Positions 54,905-63,989 are shown, counted from the stretch's first letter. The stretch is DNA of 64,000 nt from Natronorubrum bangense (GCF_004799645.1 NZ_CP031306.1:372001-436000); one strand, 5' to 3'. The notes: a model not told the origin generated them from the letters alone. Program-made: numbers and translations.

Positions 54905-56266
54905 TCAGTTCGAGCTATCCCTGAACGCCGCTTCAACGACCTTCCCCAGCGTCGGGTGAGCGTGGATCGTATTCGCCACCTCGTCGACGCTGGCTCCGGT
55001 CCGCATCGCGACGACCGCCTCGTGGATCAGCATCGACGCCTCGTAGCCGATGATGTGACAGCCAAGAATCTCACCATCAGGCGTTGCGAGCACCTTCACG
55101 AACCCGTCCTCGAGTTTCTTCGCCCGCCCCATCGCCGAGTCGGCGTAGTCAGCCCGACCGACGACGTACTCACGGCCGTCGTCCTCGAGTTCCCTTTCGG
55201 TGGCCCCGACGCCGGCGATCTGGGGTTCGGTAAAGATCGTGTGTGGCATCGCGGTGAGATCGAGTTGGCGGCGGTCGTCGTAGACGACGGTGTCGATCAC
55301 GTGGCGCGTCTCGTAGTCGCCGGAGTGTTTGAACAGCGCGTTGCCGGCCACGTCGCCCTGCGCCCAGACGTTTTGGGCGGCCGTCTCGAGATAGTCGTCC
55401 GTCTCGATGAAGCCACGGTCGTCGACCTCGATGCCGGCTGCCTCGAGGTTCAACGCGTCGGTGTTCGGCCGTCGGCCGAGGGCGACGAGAACGTCCGAAC
55501 CGTCGACAGCGAGCGTCTCACCGTCGTCGGTCTCGGCGTGGACGCGATACCCGTCTCCGAACTCTTCGACGGCCGTCACCAGATGGCCAGTGTGGACATC
55601 GTGGCGATCGCTCGCGATCTCGGTCAGGGTCGCAGCGACCGCTCCGTCCTCGCGTGAGACGAGCGAATCGTTCTTTTCGATGATGGTGACGTCCGTGCCG
55701 ATCGAGTCGAACACGTAGCCGAGTTCGACGGCGATGTAGCCGCCACCGAGGATGACGAGGCTTTCCGGTGGTTCGGTCAGGTACAGCACCTCTTTGCTCG
55801 TCAGATAGTCGACCGCCTCGAGGCCGTCAATCGGCGGCACAGTTGGGCGACTGCCGGTGGCGACGACGACCTTCTCACCGGTTACCGCCTGCCCGTCGAG
55901 TTCGACCGTCCGTTCGTCGACGAACGTCGTGCGCTCTTCGAACAGCGTGAGCCCCTCCGTGTTCCGGTATCGGTCTGCCATATCCGACGCGATCTCACCC
56001 AGCAGGTCGTCCATCTCGTCGACGACGCGCTCCCAGTCGATGCCCTCGAGGTTGGCGTCGACGTGGAACCGTTCTGCGTCCCGGACGTGGGTGACTGCGT
56101 TTGCGGCCTGAATCAGGATTTTCGATGGGTTACAGCCCCGATTGAGGCAGGTTCCACCGAGCGGCCCGGGTTCGACGAGTGCGGTCTCGAGGCCGTGTTC
56201 CGCTGCCGCCGCGGCGACGTTGTTGGCCGTGCCACCACCGATGACGATGAGCTCAAAATCGGTCAT
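54905..56266 (-). CDS. Class I pyridine nucleotide-disulfide oxidoreductase (MerA/Lpd-like)
   Basis: This 453-residue protein starts at MTDFELIVIGGGTANNVA. It has the redox pair C40-x4-C45 (GGTCLNRGC), the NAD(P) motif VILGGGYIAVELGYVF, the FAD motif VWAQGDVAG and the C-terminal HAHPTLGKV with the catalytic His. The N-terminal HMA domain of true mercuric reductases is absent. It is a paralogue of the GCR-like enzyme at 45298 with a different cofactor-binding start (GGGTAN). The substrate could be a low-molecular thiol disulfide or lipoamide. The start is fixed by a TATA box (minus-strand CTATTTATAC, 56288-56297). Confidence 0.85.
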   Translation of the reverse strand: MTDFELIVIGGGTANNVAAAAAEHGLETALVEPGPLGGTCLNRGCNPSKILIQAANAVTHVRDAERFHVDANLEGIDWERVVDEMDDLLGEIASDMADRYRNTEGLTLFEERTTFVDERTVELDGQAVTGEKVVVATGSRPTVPPIDGLEAVDYLTSKEVLYLTEPPESLVILGGGYIAVELGYVFDSIGTDVTIIEKNDSLVSREDGAVAATLTEIASDRHDVHTGHLVTAVEEFGDGYRVHAETDDGETLAVDGSDVLVALGRRPNTDALNLEAAGIEVDDRGFIETDDYLETAAQNVWAQGDVAGNALFKHSGDYETRHVIDTVVYDDRRQLDLTAMPHTIFTEPQIAGVGATERELEDDGREYVVGRADYADSAMGRAKKLEDGFVKVLATPDGEILGCHIIGYEASMLIHEAVVAMRTGASVDEVANTIHAHPTLGKVVEAAFRDSSN

Positions 56267-56373
56267 TCCACCGGTACCGACTCCGGGAACGTATAAATAG
56301 CGACCGGGGGTGTTCACAGACGAGACACGACCGACGAGACAGCGGTGTGGAGATGCTGTTTGAACGCCAAGTA

Positions 56374-56889
56374 TCAGTGTTCGGAGTCGGCGATCTCCGC
56401 GTAATACTCCGCTTCCGACAGCTCTCCGTCGAGATACGCGGTGGCCCACTCGGGCTCGAGAAAGGTCATGAAATCGACACTCCCATCGTCATCACGAGCG
56501 GTCGGCATCGCTCGACGGTCGAACCCCTGCTCGACGATGTCGGCGTAGGCAGGCCCGAGGATTTCGATGTCGGCCTCGAGGCCACCGCTGTCGGTGTAGT
56601 CTGGAACAAACATCCCGTTCAATTCCCAGTCAGTGACCGAGAGTTCGTCGTCGATGGCGTCGACCATCTCCGCTGCGAGTTCAGTTGCCAACTCGTTTTG
56701 CTCGTCGGTTTCGCCGCTTTCGTCGCGTTCGTGACCGTTGTTATCGCCACTGTGGGCGTCGTCTGGCGCGCTCTCGCCGCTGTCGCTGACACACCCAGCG
56801 AGCGTGCCGCCGCCGATAGCGGTGGCGGTAGCGAGTACAGTTCGTCTCGAAACCCCGTCAGTTAGTTCGGATGCACTCCGCTGTTCCAT
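56374..56889 (-). CDS. Small Tat lipoprotein, unknown function
   Basis: The protein has 171 residues from MEQRSASELTDG. It has a Tat signal (SRRTVLATATAIGGG) with the lipobox TLAGC, then a His/Asp-rich linker (DDAHSGDNNGHERDE) and a domain of about 110 residues with no recognised family (NGMFVPDYTDSGGLEADIE, EPEWATAYLDG). It is exported folded and anchored by lipid. It is divergent from nothing obvious; the next gene on its strand is the disulfide oxidoreductase 108 bp away. Confidence 0.75.
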   Translation of the reverse strand: MEQRSASELTDGVSRRTVLATATAIGGGTLAGCVSDSGESAPDDAHSGDNNGHERDESGETDEQNELATELAAEMVDAIDDELSVTDWELNGMFVPDYTDSGGLEADIEILGPAYADIVEQGFDRRAMPTARDDDGSVDFMTFLEPEWATAYLDGELSEAEYYAEIADSEH

Positions 56890-57420
56890 ACGGCCCGTCC
56901 GTAGTAGGCCGATAAGTTGGATTTGGTTCAATTCTCGAAAGCGTGGCCACAGGAGTTCTATGGCCTGACAGTTCTGCACACGAACGAAAGGTGGTCAGGA
57001 CCACAGTCTTGTCGGCGACTCAGACTATAACAATCACTCACTCGGGGCCTGATACTCGACCATCGTGTGAGTTCCCGTACACGTCGAATTTTTACACCCG
57101 TATGAATGTTATCCGGTTGGGTATAGACCACGAACATCCATCGAAATGAAACGATCGCGGTGGCGTCACATGGGAACAGCTGCAGCGCTGCGTGGAAGCG
57201 CTGAGCTAGAAGACGAGCCCCCCGGTCGGTCCAAACGCGAATGACGTAGAGACGTGCTCGTCACGGTGATCGAAGCGCATCATCAGCGCAGTGTCTCCCG
57301 CGCGTCGGAAGCCGATCCAGCCGTCAGCGTGCTCCAACCCGATGGGAAGAATCGAGTCTACAGGCGGAGCAGTCCGAATGCCCGGGGTCGGACGGGAATC
57401 GAAGATTTTCGTGATCAAGC

Positions 57421-57514
57421 GAACCCGAGGGGTCGCTGACCTCGCGTAAGCTTCGATCCCGCTCAGTGACGAGACGTTTCGCGTCTCGAACCACGTGACC
57501 CCGAGGCGGTTCAC
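57421..57514. repeat. Decayed copy of the multi-branched palindrome
   Basis: On the minus strand GTGAACCGCCTCGGGGTCA is followed by CGTGGTTCGAGACG, matching the start of 48534-48565 with few changes. The outer stem is reduced to GGGGTC/GACCCC (57429-57434 with 57497-57502). The first hairpin is kept as CGAGACG/CGTCTCG (57470-57488) and the second is lost. The apparent ORF over it is a by-product. Confidence 0.65.
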
Positions 57515-57530
57515 TGCCACGGTCGGTGAT

Positions 57531-57950
57531 TCACGTCGATGGCGTCTCGCCCGAAGCGCCGGCAACGTCGATCCGACCAGCAACGTACACGAGACTCAAC
57601 AGCATCAGGCCGACCCCAAGCGGCAACAGCCACGCGAACATGGTCAACAGGAGTCCACTCGCCTGGATGCCGAGCGCAATCAAGATGACGGGGCCACAAC
57701 ACACCGTTCCGGACAGCAACGCGGGCATCGACGCCAACAGACCGGACCCCGCGCCGATCCCGCAGGTCGCCGGCTGGACGACCGCGAGATAGGTCAGCCC
57801 AAGGTTGAGACCGACGAGCCCGGCGATCAAAAGCCCGATCGTCACGTTGACTGGCGACACCAGCACGCGAACGACACCGGTGTCGAGGAGTGCAACAGCC
57901 TCGAACGATGCCGGGCCAGCTCGGGTCAGCACGCCCTCCCGGACTGGCAA
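57531..57950 (-). CDS. Small membrane protein with paired cysteines, possibly 5'-truncated
   Basis: The frame gives 139 residues from a TTG at 57950 (a GTG at 57932 is possible). It has four membrane segments, starting VTIGLLIAGLVGLNLGLTYL. Cysteines lie in QPATCGIGAG and in LSGTVCCGPVILIALGI. The CCGP motif before a membrane helix resembles that of MerT-like or copper-handling membrane proteins. The lack of an ATG and the short N-terminus suggest that the front is missing. It lies next to the palindrome relic at 57421. Confidence 0.55.
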   Translation of the reverse strand: MPVREGVLTRAGPASFEAVALLDTGVVRVLVSPVNVTIGLLIAGLVGLNLGLTYLAVVQPATCGIGAGSGLLASMPALLSGTVCCGPVILIALGIQASGLLLTMFAWLLPLGVGLMLLSLVYVAGRIDVAGASGETPST

Positions 57951-58091
57951 GACTCTCTGTCACTGTGGATTCCGTGTCTCAGCCGCTGCTAGCTCGTCAA
58001 ATCACTGTCTGAACAAACAATGCTAGGCGGATTTCAGTGACCTCGTCACGCTTTTGCCGACTCTCTACAATCTGAATCGGCAACTACTGTA

Positions 58092-58124
58092 AAGTCGTGG
58101 GCTCTCTCCTGTTTTTTCTGTAGC
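58092..58124 (+). repeat. Half of an IS1341-type end
   Basis: AAGTCGTGGGCTCTCTCCTG and TTTTTTCTGTAG match the second arm and flank of the ends at 31431 and 48432. The first arm is decayed. Confidence 0.5.
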
Positions 58125-58194
58125 CGGAGCATTAGTTCACACGTTGACGAACGACCCCAATCGACATACTCACCGACACCGTATGTACTGTTCC

Positions 58195-58488
58195 ATGACC
58201 GATGCAGATACAAACTCAGACGAGCGGACGACGATCCGAACTGGTCGCGACTTTGAACAGGAGTACCGCCTCGACGCGAGCGAAGCCGGCTCCTTCCTGA
58301 TCGCACTGGGTGAGCAGCTTCGTGACGGCGACGAACTGACGATCGAAACCGACGAATGGGAACTTCCGTTCGCCTTCGGCGAGCCCGTCGAACTCGAGAT
58401 TGATTTCGAGGGCGTCGGCGAGCCATCGCTTGAGATCGAACTCGAGCTTCCGGGACGGACCGACGAGAAAGCGCCCGAGGTCCGCTAG
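58195..58488 (+). CDS. Amphi-Trp domain-containing protein
   Basis: This 97-residue acidic protein has the amphi-Trp pattern EQEYRLDASEAGSFLIALGE, followed by ELTIETDEWELPFAFGEPVE with the conserved Trp and the closing LEIELELPG. The domain is small, beta-rich and common in haloarchaea; its role is not established. The start is the Met before TDADTNS. Its stop overlaps the stop of the convergent dpsA gene by four bases. Confidence 0.82.
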   Translation: MTDADTNSDERTTIRTGRDFEQEYRLDASEAGSFLIALGEQLRDGDELTIETDEWELPFAFGEPVELEIDFEGVGEPSLEIELELPGRTDEKAPEVR

Positions 58489-59030
58489 TGGGTCGCCTCC
58501 TCGAGGACCAACGTGTCGTCCTCGAGGTAGTGTTCGATGTGGTGAGCGTGTTCTTCGATCGTTACGAGCTGTTCACGAAGCAGCTGTCCCGTCGCATGGT
58601 CGCCAAGCGACTCAGCGAGTTCGATATGGTCGCGGGTGCTCTCGATGATCTCGCCCATCATCTCGAGGTCGTTCTCGAGTGACGTGCGTACGTCATAAAC
58701 GTCCTCGTCTTCGGGTTCGACCGTCGCGTTCTCGGCCAGTGTCGTCATACTCGCGTGTGGAACGCCGCCCAGTGCCTGGAGGCGTTCGGCGAGGGCGTCG
58801 GCAGCGTCCTCGACATCCTCGTAGACCTCCTGGAGGAAAACGTGAAGGTCGAGGAACTCCGCGCCTTCGACGTTCCAGTGATGTTTGTGGAGCTGGTGGT
58901 ACAGTACATACGCGTCCGCAAGGTCGGTGTTCAGCGCGTCGATGATCTGTTCGGCCTTCTCGGGCTCGAGTCTCAGTGCGTTCTCTTCGACGGTGCCGGC
59001 CTTCTGACGGATGGTCTTTTGGGTGCTCAT
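58485..59030 (-). CDS. dpsA: DpsA, Dps-type ferritin
   Basis: This 181-residue protein closely resembles Halobacterium DpsA. It starts MSTQKTIRQKAGTVEEN, has the ferroxidase-site helix LYHQLHKHHWNVEGAEFLDLH and later the D/E ligands in VYEDVEDAADALAERLQA, and ends HIEHYLEDDTLVLEE. Twelve subunits form a hollow shell that oxidises and stores iron and protects DNA. Eight upstream codons after another Met do not fit the family. A TAATACATA box about 37 bp before the ATG may be its TATA element. It is convergent with the amphi-Trp gene. Confidence 0.94.
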   Translation of the reverse strand: MSTQKTIRQKAGTVEENALRLEPEKAEQIIDALNTDLADAYVLYHQLHKHHWNVEGAEFLDLHVFLQEVYEDVEDAADALAERLQALGGVPHASMTTLAENATVEPEDEDVYDVRTSLENDLEMMGEIIESTRDHIELAESLGDHATGQLLREQLVTIEEHAHHIEHYLEDDTLVLEEATH

Positions 59031-59173
59031 TACAGTTACCTCTATGTCTTTCACTCACTTATGTATTATCATTAATCCTATATTTTGGCACAACCCAAAG
59101 AAACATGCTTGCGGAGAGTGGAAAAATTTGAATACGAATCACAATTCGGATATCTGTGGCTGTTTATCCGTGT

Positions 59174-60379
59174 TCAACTCGAAAGAAGAGACGCGAGCTG
59201 TGAAGACAGTGCAGAACGAGAGAGCGTGTTCGTCTGAATAGAGACGCCACCGGTACCCATCTCTTTGAACCCGGTTCCAGTTGGCAGTAGGACGACTGTC
59301 TCGTCCTCGTCGATCTCACCGCGGCTGGTCAGTTGGCGCACTCCTGCAAGCGGTGTCGCCGATGCCGGCTCGACACAGAGCCCACCCCGCCGGGCAAACT
59401 GCCGCTGCGCTTGCCGGATGTCGGCGTCAGTAACAGAACACACTGCACCGCCGGTCTGTCTGACTGCGGTTAGCGCCCGGGTGCCGCTTGGTGGGTTAGG
59501 GTTCCCGATAGAGTGGGCGATCGTTTCCCCAACCGCCTCGGCTTCGAGTGCCGAAACCTCGTCCTGGTCAGCTATATAGGCGCGAGTAATGGGGTCCGAA
59601 GCAGCCGTCTGGACGAGGTAGAGTCGTGGTGGGGTGTCGATCACACCAGCGTTCTGGAACTCGAGTATCCCGCGCCAGATCCCGCTGGCGAACCCACCAG
59701 AGCTCGCTGGCAGCGCGATCGCGTCGGGAGTGTCAGGAGCCAGCGCTTCGTAGATTTCGAACAACGCAGTCTTGTAGCCGCGAATTCGTGCTGGAGCATC
59801 GCTAAGCAGAAACGAGATCGGCAGTTCGCGATTCAGGTCAAGAACATCATCATACAGCTTGCCGTACTCACCCTCGACTTGGATGATCGTCGGGTCGTAC
59901 TGTGCAATTAGCTCCAGACGGCTGGTCGGAGTGTCCGTCGGGACGAGCACGACACAGTCAATGCCGAGACTCGCAGCGTGGGCAGCAGTGCTCATTGCCA
60001 TGTTGCCGTACGAAACGGTCCCGACTGCGTCGATATCCTGTTGGAGCGCATGTGAGACCGCGACTGCGCTTCCGCGGTCCTTGTACGAGCCGGTCGGGTT
60101 TTCACCCTCGTCTTTAACGTAGACTCGACAGCCAGCGACCTGGTCAAGACGTGGGCTTCGAAGCAACGGCGTCCGTCCGGCAGCAGCGGCGATCCCCTCA
60201 GGGCGGAGGTCTGGAAGAGCCTCTGCGTACCGCCACAGTCCATTCATCTCTCGAGGGCTTGGAAGATCAAATCCTGCGAGATCATCATCGAACCAGAGCG
60301 GTTCGCCACACTCACAGCGAACCTGGTTGTCGTCCTGATATCTTCTGTTGCACCGATAGCAGACTGTTGACGTCCCCAT
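59174..60379 (-). CDS. Threonine synthase-like PLP enzyme
   Basis: The 401-residue protein starts at MGTSTVCYRCN. An N-terminal zinc ribbon (CYRCN ... CECGEPL) comes first, then the fold-type II PLP domain. The lysine is in ENPTGSYKDRGS, the Gly-rich phosphate loop is PASSGGFASG, and VLLPTGTGFKEM is near the end. Threonine synthases of archaea have this layout, converting O-phosphohomoserine to threonine. Haloarchaea often carry several paralogues, so cysteate synthase or another lyase is possible. The start is fixed by a TATA box (minus-strand TTATATTA) 29 bp upstream. Confidence 0.85.
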   Translation of the reverse strand: MGTSTVCYRCNRRYQDDNQVRCECGEPLWFDDDLAGFDLPSPREMNGLWRYAEALPDLRPEGIAAAAGRTPLLRSPRLDQVAGCRVYVKDEGENPTGSYKDRGSAVAVSHALQQDIDAVGTVSYGNMAMSTAAHAASLGIDCVVLVPTDTPTSRLELIAQYDPTIIQVEGEYGKLYDDVLDLNRELPISFLLSDAPARIRGYKTALFEIYEALAPDTPDAIALPASSGGFASGIWRGILEFQNAGVIDTPPRLYLVQTAASDPITRAYIADQDEVSALEAEAVGETIAHSIGNPNPPSGTRALTAVRQTGGAVCSVTDADIRQAQRQFARRGGLCVEPASATPLAGVRQLTSRGEIDEDETVVLLPTGTGFKEMGTGGVSIQTNTLSRSALSSQLASLLSS

Positions 60380-60529
60380 AGCGAAACTGGTACTCGAATC
60401 GTAATATAACAAGCGCTGTCGATTTCAATCGAAAGGTACGGTCTAGTTTAGCACCTCCGCTAGAATCTATCCGTTGAGTGACTAGTGCGGTCATTGTGTA
60501 TTTTAATAGTGCACGAACAGTTCAAGTTG

Positions 60530-60820
60530 GCATCTGACAATTGCCTGACTGTCCGCCCAAACTGTAGAAATAGTCAGCGCTCATCTTCAGGGTGTGAAAC
60601 CACTTCTCGACTAGGCTTCGCTCGACTCTATCACGCTGATCACTCGATACAAACCAGGAGATTGCAGTCAGATAGCCATAGCTATTGACGAGGGACACGG
60701 TTTCGAGGAGATCGTGTTTTTTGATTACTTAATGTAGGAATGCAGCGGCTGAATCGGTGCCTCGTCGCCCGAACACTGCGACATCGAGCATGAGGTTTGA
60801 GTCGGATGGAATTGTAGTTT
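60530..60820 (-). pseudogene. IS6-type (ISH) transposase relic
   Basis: The minus strand reads IPSDSNLMLDVAVFGRRG, then TDSAAAFLH, a stop, VIKKHDLLETVSLVNSYGYL, and after a short gap RSLVEKWFHTLKMSADYFYS. These are consecutive blocks of haloarchaeal IS6-like transposases (the VFGRRGTD and EKWFHTLKMR motifs). Stops and the loss of both ends make it inactive. Confidence 0.75.
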
Positions 60821-61173
60821 GAGCGCAAAACTATTCGCCGTTAATCTTGACAATAGTCTTACCAACTGCGACCCGCGAGGATTTTACCGTCCTCAGAACG
60901 CATCGCGTTCTGATGGGCCACACGAGAGTTCCGCTCGTTAACGTCGGTGGGTCTGGCACGCTATCAGCGAGCCGACACACCTACTTCAGATTGCTTGATG
61001 AGATCCTCTAACGCGTATCAAGCGACGATTCACTTGTGTCTCCGAATCGAACACACAGTCGAGTGGAGGTGAATGGCGAACACCCTGGCGAGCGTTGCCG
61101 TTCACTTACGCTCTCGAGAGCCAGCAAATCCCGTCACAAAAGAGTTGCTGAGCAGGACTGCGAGCATCATTTT

Positions 61174-61408
61174 AAACTAACTGCTCTGTAGGATCACTAG
61201 ACTACGGCGACCTTGGAGCAATTGGTGCGGGTTAGTTGCGGTGTGACCTGGGCGAATATTTCCCTGGTGCTGACGGCTGGATGAACAGATTCCTGCAAAA
61301 TCAAGAGACTGTGGTGGATTCCAGATACTAGTTCAGTGGTTGACTGTTCTCCGACGATGGTAGGCCGATCACAGCGGCGCCTAGCGATCCTACAGAACAA
61401 AACTAACT
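61174..61408. mobile_element. Non-autonomous inverted-repeat element (MITE-like)
   Basis: TCTGTAGGATCACTAG (61185-61200) and CTAGCGATCCTACAGA (61381-61396) are inverted repeats with 15 of 16 matches. They are bordered outside by the direct repeat AAACTAACT (61174-61182 and 61400-61408), which looks like a 9-bp target duplication. The 180-bp interior encodes only decayed peptide. Confidence 0.55.
61193..61330 (+). pseudogene. Decayed copy of the small Cys-rich protein gene
   Basis: ATCACTAGACTACGGCGACC starts like the central block of the 32254 gene (SLDYGDL versus SLDCGDL). Further on GATGAACAGATTCCTGCAAA matches its RFLED part. A stop codon and several changes interrupt it. A piece resembling the N-terminal Cys motif lies separately at 62110-62150. 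Confidence 0.45.
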
Positions 61409-62340
61409 CCACGACCTACTCGTCGCTCAAACTGCCTAACTAGTGTTTTCGCTGCGTCCAGCACACAGCCACAGATGCACTTCGACACTATCGAAATAGA
61501 GACGTAATGGCTATTTGTGCCCTACCGACACTCTCGAGGCTGTACGTCCTGTCGAGACAAACCGTGGAGAGAAAGCCTCTGGATTTAACGGAGCTTTCCA
61601 CCGGGAAACAGGCTGAAGAAGTGAGAAAGTGCCACAAACGACTTCGAGCGTTGGATTTCGTCAAAGACGAAATACAGTGAGAGACGAGACAATAAGTCGA
61701 CACAGACAAACTGAGAGCACAAAACTGAGGAGGAAGTGTCTGAGACGCCAGAAGCGCTAGACAGAACGCCGTAAACGGGTGATCAACGGAACCACCTGCG
61801 GCCCCTGTTGGGCGTAGCTCGCAATTTTTTACAGTGATACAATTGTAAATCCCTGGCAGTCCCACGTTCTCCATCGAGCGTTTTATTTCGACAGCATCGA
61901 AATTTCTGAGGCGCGGGCATCACGAGCAGCAGTGTCTCGGTTCCAAAAAGCAGGCGTACTCGAGCAAGCGAGGAACACGTTCTTGATCGCCTCGGACTAC
62001 ACAGCAGCTACGCTCGTCCGCCGTGACTGAGCAGAGACAGCGGTGGCGACATTGAACGTATCCTATAGTAGCCACTGACCGTCAGTGCGTACACCCGATC
62101 GCACGACAGCTGTGCAATCGGTGTGCAACCAGTTTCTGTTGTTACTATAGAAACAGTCACTATCGGTATCGAACGGACAGGCTGATCGGATCCACGAGAA
62201 ACGGATCGACTGACACTGGGTGTATGACTTGTTGCGGTCGAGCTTGTGCTCGACAGAACCAGTTGATCGAACAGCGGTGTCATTGCACCCACGCGAATCC
62301 CAACAGGGATTAAAAATGATAATAGTTATGTACCATGGGG
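61409..62340. other. Degenerate region before the amidohydrolase gene
   Basis: Fragments of coding sequence can be read but no complete gene. Near 61500-61675 a plus-strand piece reads LSRLYVLSRQTVERKPLDL and HKRLRALDFVKDE. Near 61880-62030 another contains SRFQKAGVLEQARN. At 62063-62150 lies the repeat shared with 32150, with CNRCATSFCCYYR. I take it as remains of inserted elements. Confidence 0.4.
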
Positions 62341-62355
62341 GAAGACTGAGGACTG

Positions 62356-63474
62356 ATGAGCTCTCAATCAACAGAGCCGGCTACTGTTCGGTCACTGGAT
62401 GATCTGGACGTTATCGTCGACACAGACTTCCACCTGACGGAACGACAAGAAGACATCTTTCCGTATCTCGAGGACCCGTTCTACAGCCTGCTAAACAGCG
62501 AAGGAGACGGTGACGACTACGGCTATCTGGGTCGAGTGTACCCCGCACACGGGATGCTCTACTCGGTGACGGTCGGCAAGGCTGACTCGCCGACGGTTCG
62601 AACGTCGGAGGACATCCAGAAAGGGAAAGACCTCATCGAATGGGACAAAGCGATCGCAACCCCGACGCAGAATCTCTATCTCGGTGCTGTCCACCACGAC
62701 GACCTCGCGGCCGCACTCGCGAAGGCGTACAACCGATGGCTGCTCGACAACATCATCGACACGGATGAGGGTGTCTACGGTGCTGCGATCGTTGCACCGC
62801 AGAAACCAGTCAAAGCTGCCGAGGAAGTCGACGATCTCGCCGACGAGTCGGGTATCGCCGCCGTCATGATCCCGAGTGGCTCGGTCGATCCAACTCTCGG
62901 CAACGAGGTCTACTACCCACTCTATGAGGCATGTGAGCGTGCTGGGCTGCCTATCATGATGCACAACGCAGCCGGGACGATGATGACCCGGTTCCCAACG
63001 CAGTGGCAGTCACTGAATCGAGCACTCCCCGTTCACGCCACCTCGCACAACATGATGCACCAGGTGAACCTCGCAGACATGCTGACCCAGGGTGTTCCTG
63101 TTCGGTTCCCTGACCTCGACTTCGTCATTCAGGAGTCCGGTCTCGGCTGGTATCCATACTTCATGCGACGGTTCGATCACGACTACATGGGAGCGAAGTT
63201 CGACGCCCCGATGCTGGAGAAGATGCCAAGTGAGTATCTCCGTGATCAGTTCTACGTGACGAGCCAGCCAGTCGAAGGTGCAGACGATCCCGAGTATCTC
63301 AACCAGATCATCCGCCTCTTTGGCGGCGAAGACAGTCTGATGTTCTCGTCGGACTATCCACACTTCGACTTCGACTACACCGATGCGCTGATGAAGATCA
63401 TGCGCTCGGAGTTCAACGGCGACGAAATCAAGAACATCTACGGCGAAACCGCAGAGCAACTTTACCGATTCTAA
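62356..63474 (+). CDS. Amidohydrolase-family metal-dependent hydrolase/decarboxylase
   Basis: The 372-residue TIM-barrel protein belongs to the amidohydrolase-2 (ACMSD-like) group. The metal-site DTDFHLTER is near residue 25, a His is in IMMHNAAGTM, HATSHNMMHQ follows and the Asp is in FSSDYPHFD. Members hydrolyse or decarboxylate cyclic or aromatic acids. A Rieske ferredoxin gene starts four bases after its stop, which suggests an oxygenase pathway for an aromatic or alicyclic acid continuing downstream of the window (inference). The region before it is transposon debris, so the operon begins here. Confidence 0.87.
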   Translation: MSSQSTEPATVRSLDDLDVIVDTDFHLTERQEDIFPYLEDPFYSLLNSEGDGDDYGYLGRVYPAHGMLYSVTVGKADSPTVRTSEDIQKGKDLIEWDKAIATPTQNLYLGAVHHDDLAAALAKAYNRWLLDNIIDTDEGVYGAAIVAPQKPVKAAEEVDDLADESGIAAVMIPSGSVDPTLGNEVYYPLYEACERAGLPIMMHNAAGTMMTRFPTQWQSLNRALPVHATSHNMMHQVNLADMLTQGVPVRFPDLDFVIQESGLGWYPYFMRRFDHDYMGAKFDAPMLEKMPSEYLRDQFYVTSQPVEGADDPEYLNQIIRLFGGEDSLMFSSDYPHFDFDYTDALMKIMRSEFNGDEIKNIYGETAEQLYRF

Positions 63475-63478
63475 GAAC

Positions 63479-63865
63479 ATGGCAACAAACACCGAACCAC
63501 AGAACGCTGACGCTGAAAACCTACACCACGTGACGGCGGCAGACGACATCGAAGATGGAGAACGAGTCGTCGTCGATATCGAAGGTCGAGAGATCGCCGT
63601 CTTCTACTCGAACGACGAGTATCACGCCCTCTCGAACTACTGTACACATCAGGGCGGACCTGCCTGTGAGGGACTGCTGTCTGGAACGATCGACGTCGAC
63701 GAAGACAACGAGTTGATCTGGGCGTGTGATGACGAAATCGTGGCCTGTCCATGGCATGGCTGGGAGTTCGATATCACGTCCGGGGAACACCTCGCAAGCG
63801 ACGACTACCGTCTTCCGTCCTACGACGTCCACGTTATCGACGGCGACCTCTACGTCGAGTTCTGA
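63479..63865 (+). CDS. Rieske-type 2Fe-2S ferredoxin
   Basis: The 128-residue protein has the Rieske ligand boxes C-T-H (NYCTHQGGPACEG) and C-x2-H (ACPWHGWEFD). A beta-rich start and an insertion of acidic residues (DVDEDNELIWACDDE) lie between. It is a soluble electron carrier for ring-hydroxylating or similar oxygenases. It follows the amidohydrolase by four bases, so they are co-transcribed. Extra cysteines (PACEG, WACDDE) are not typical ligands. Confidence 0.92.
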   Translation: MATNTEPQNADAENLHHVTAADDIEDGERVVVDIEGREIAVFYSNDEYHALSNYCTHQGGPACEGLLSGTIDVDEDNELIWACDDEIVACPWHGWEFDITSGEHLASDDYRLPSYDVHVIDGDLYVEF

Positions 63866-63989
63866 TGGCCATCGCACCCGGCGGTGGCGATCACGGCCAG
63901 CGACGGGTGTGGCCAGTTACCAACGTTTTTATGCGGAATACATACCAACGCGCCTGTAACGGATCTCGTCAGGACAATACACGTAATCA

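Noticed and set aside
57206..57583. Minus-strand frame of 125 codons near the palindrome relic
   Set aside because: Its most convincing stretch (NRLGVTWFETRN) lies on the palindrome shared with 48540, where it also reads by accident of the repeat. The rest matches nothing known to me.
62063..62150. A second MITE with ends CTATAGTAGC and GTTACTATAG
   Set aside because: The right end is not kept in the related sequence at 32150, and the interior reads as the Cys-rich start of the small protein family, so a gene fragment with its promoter explains it better.
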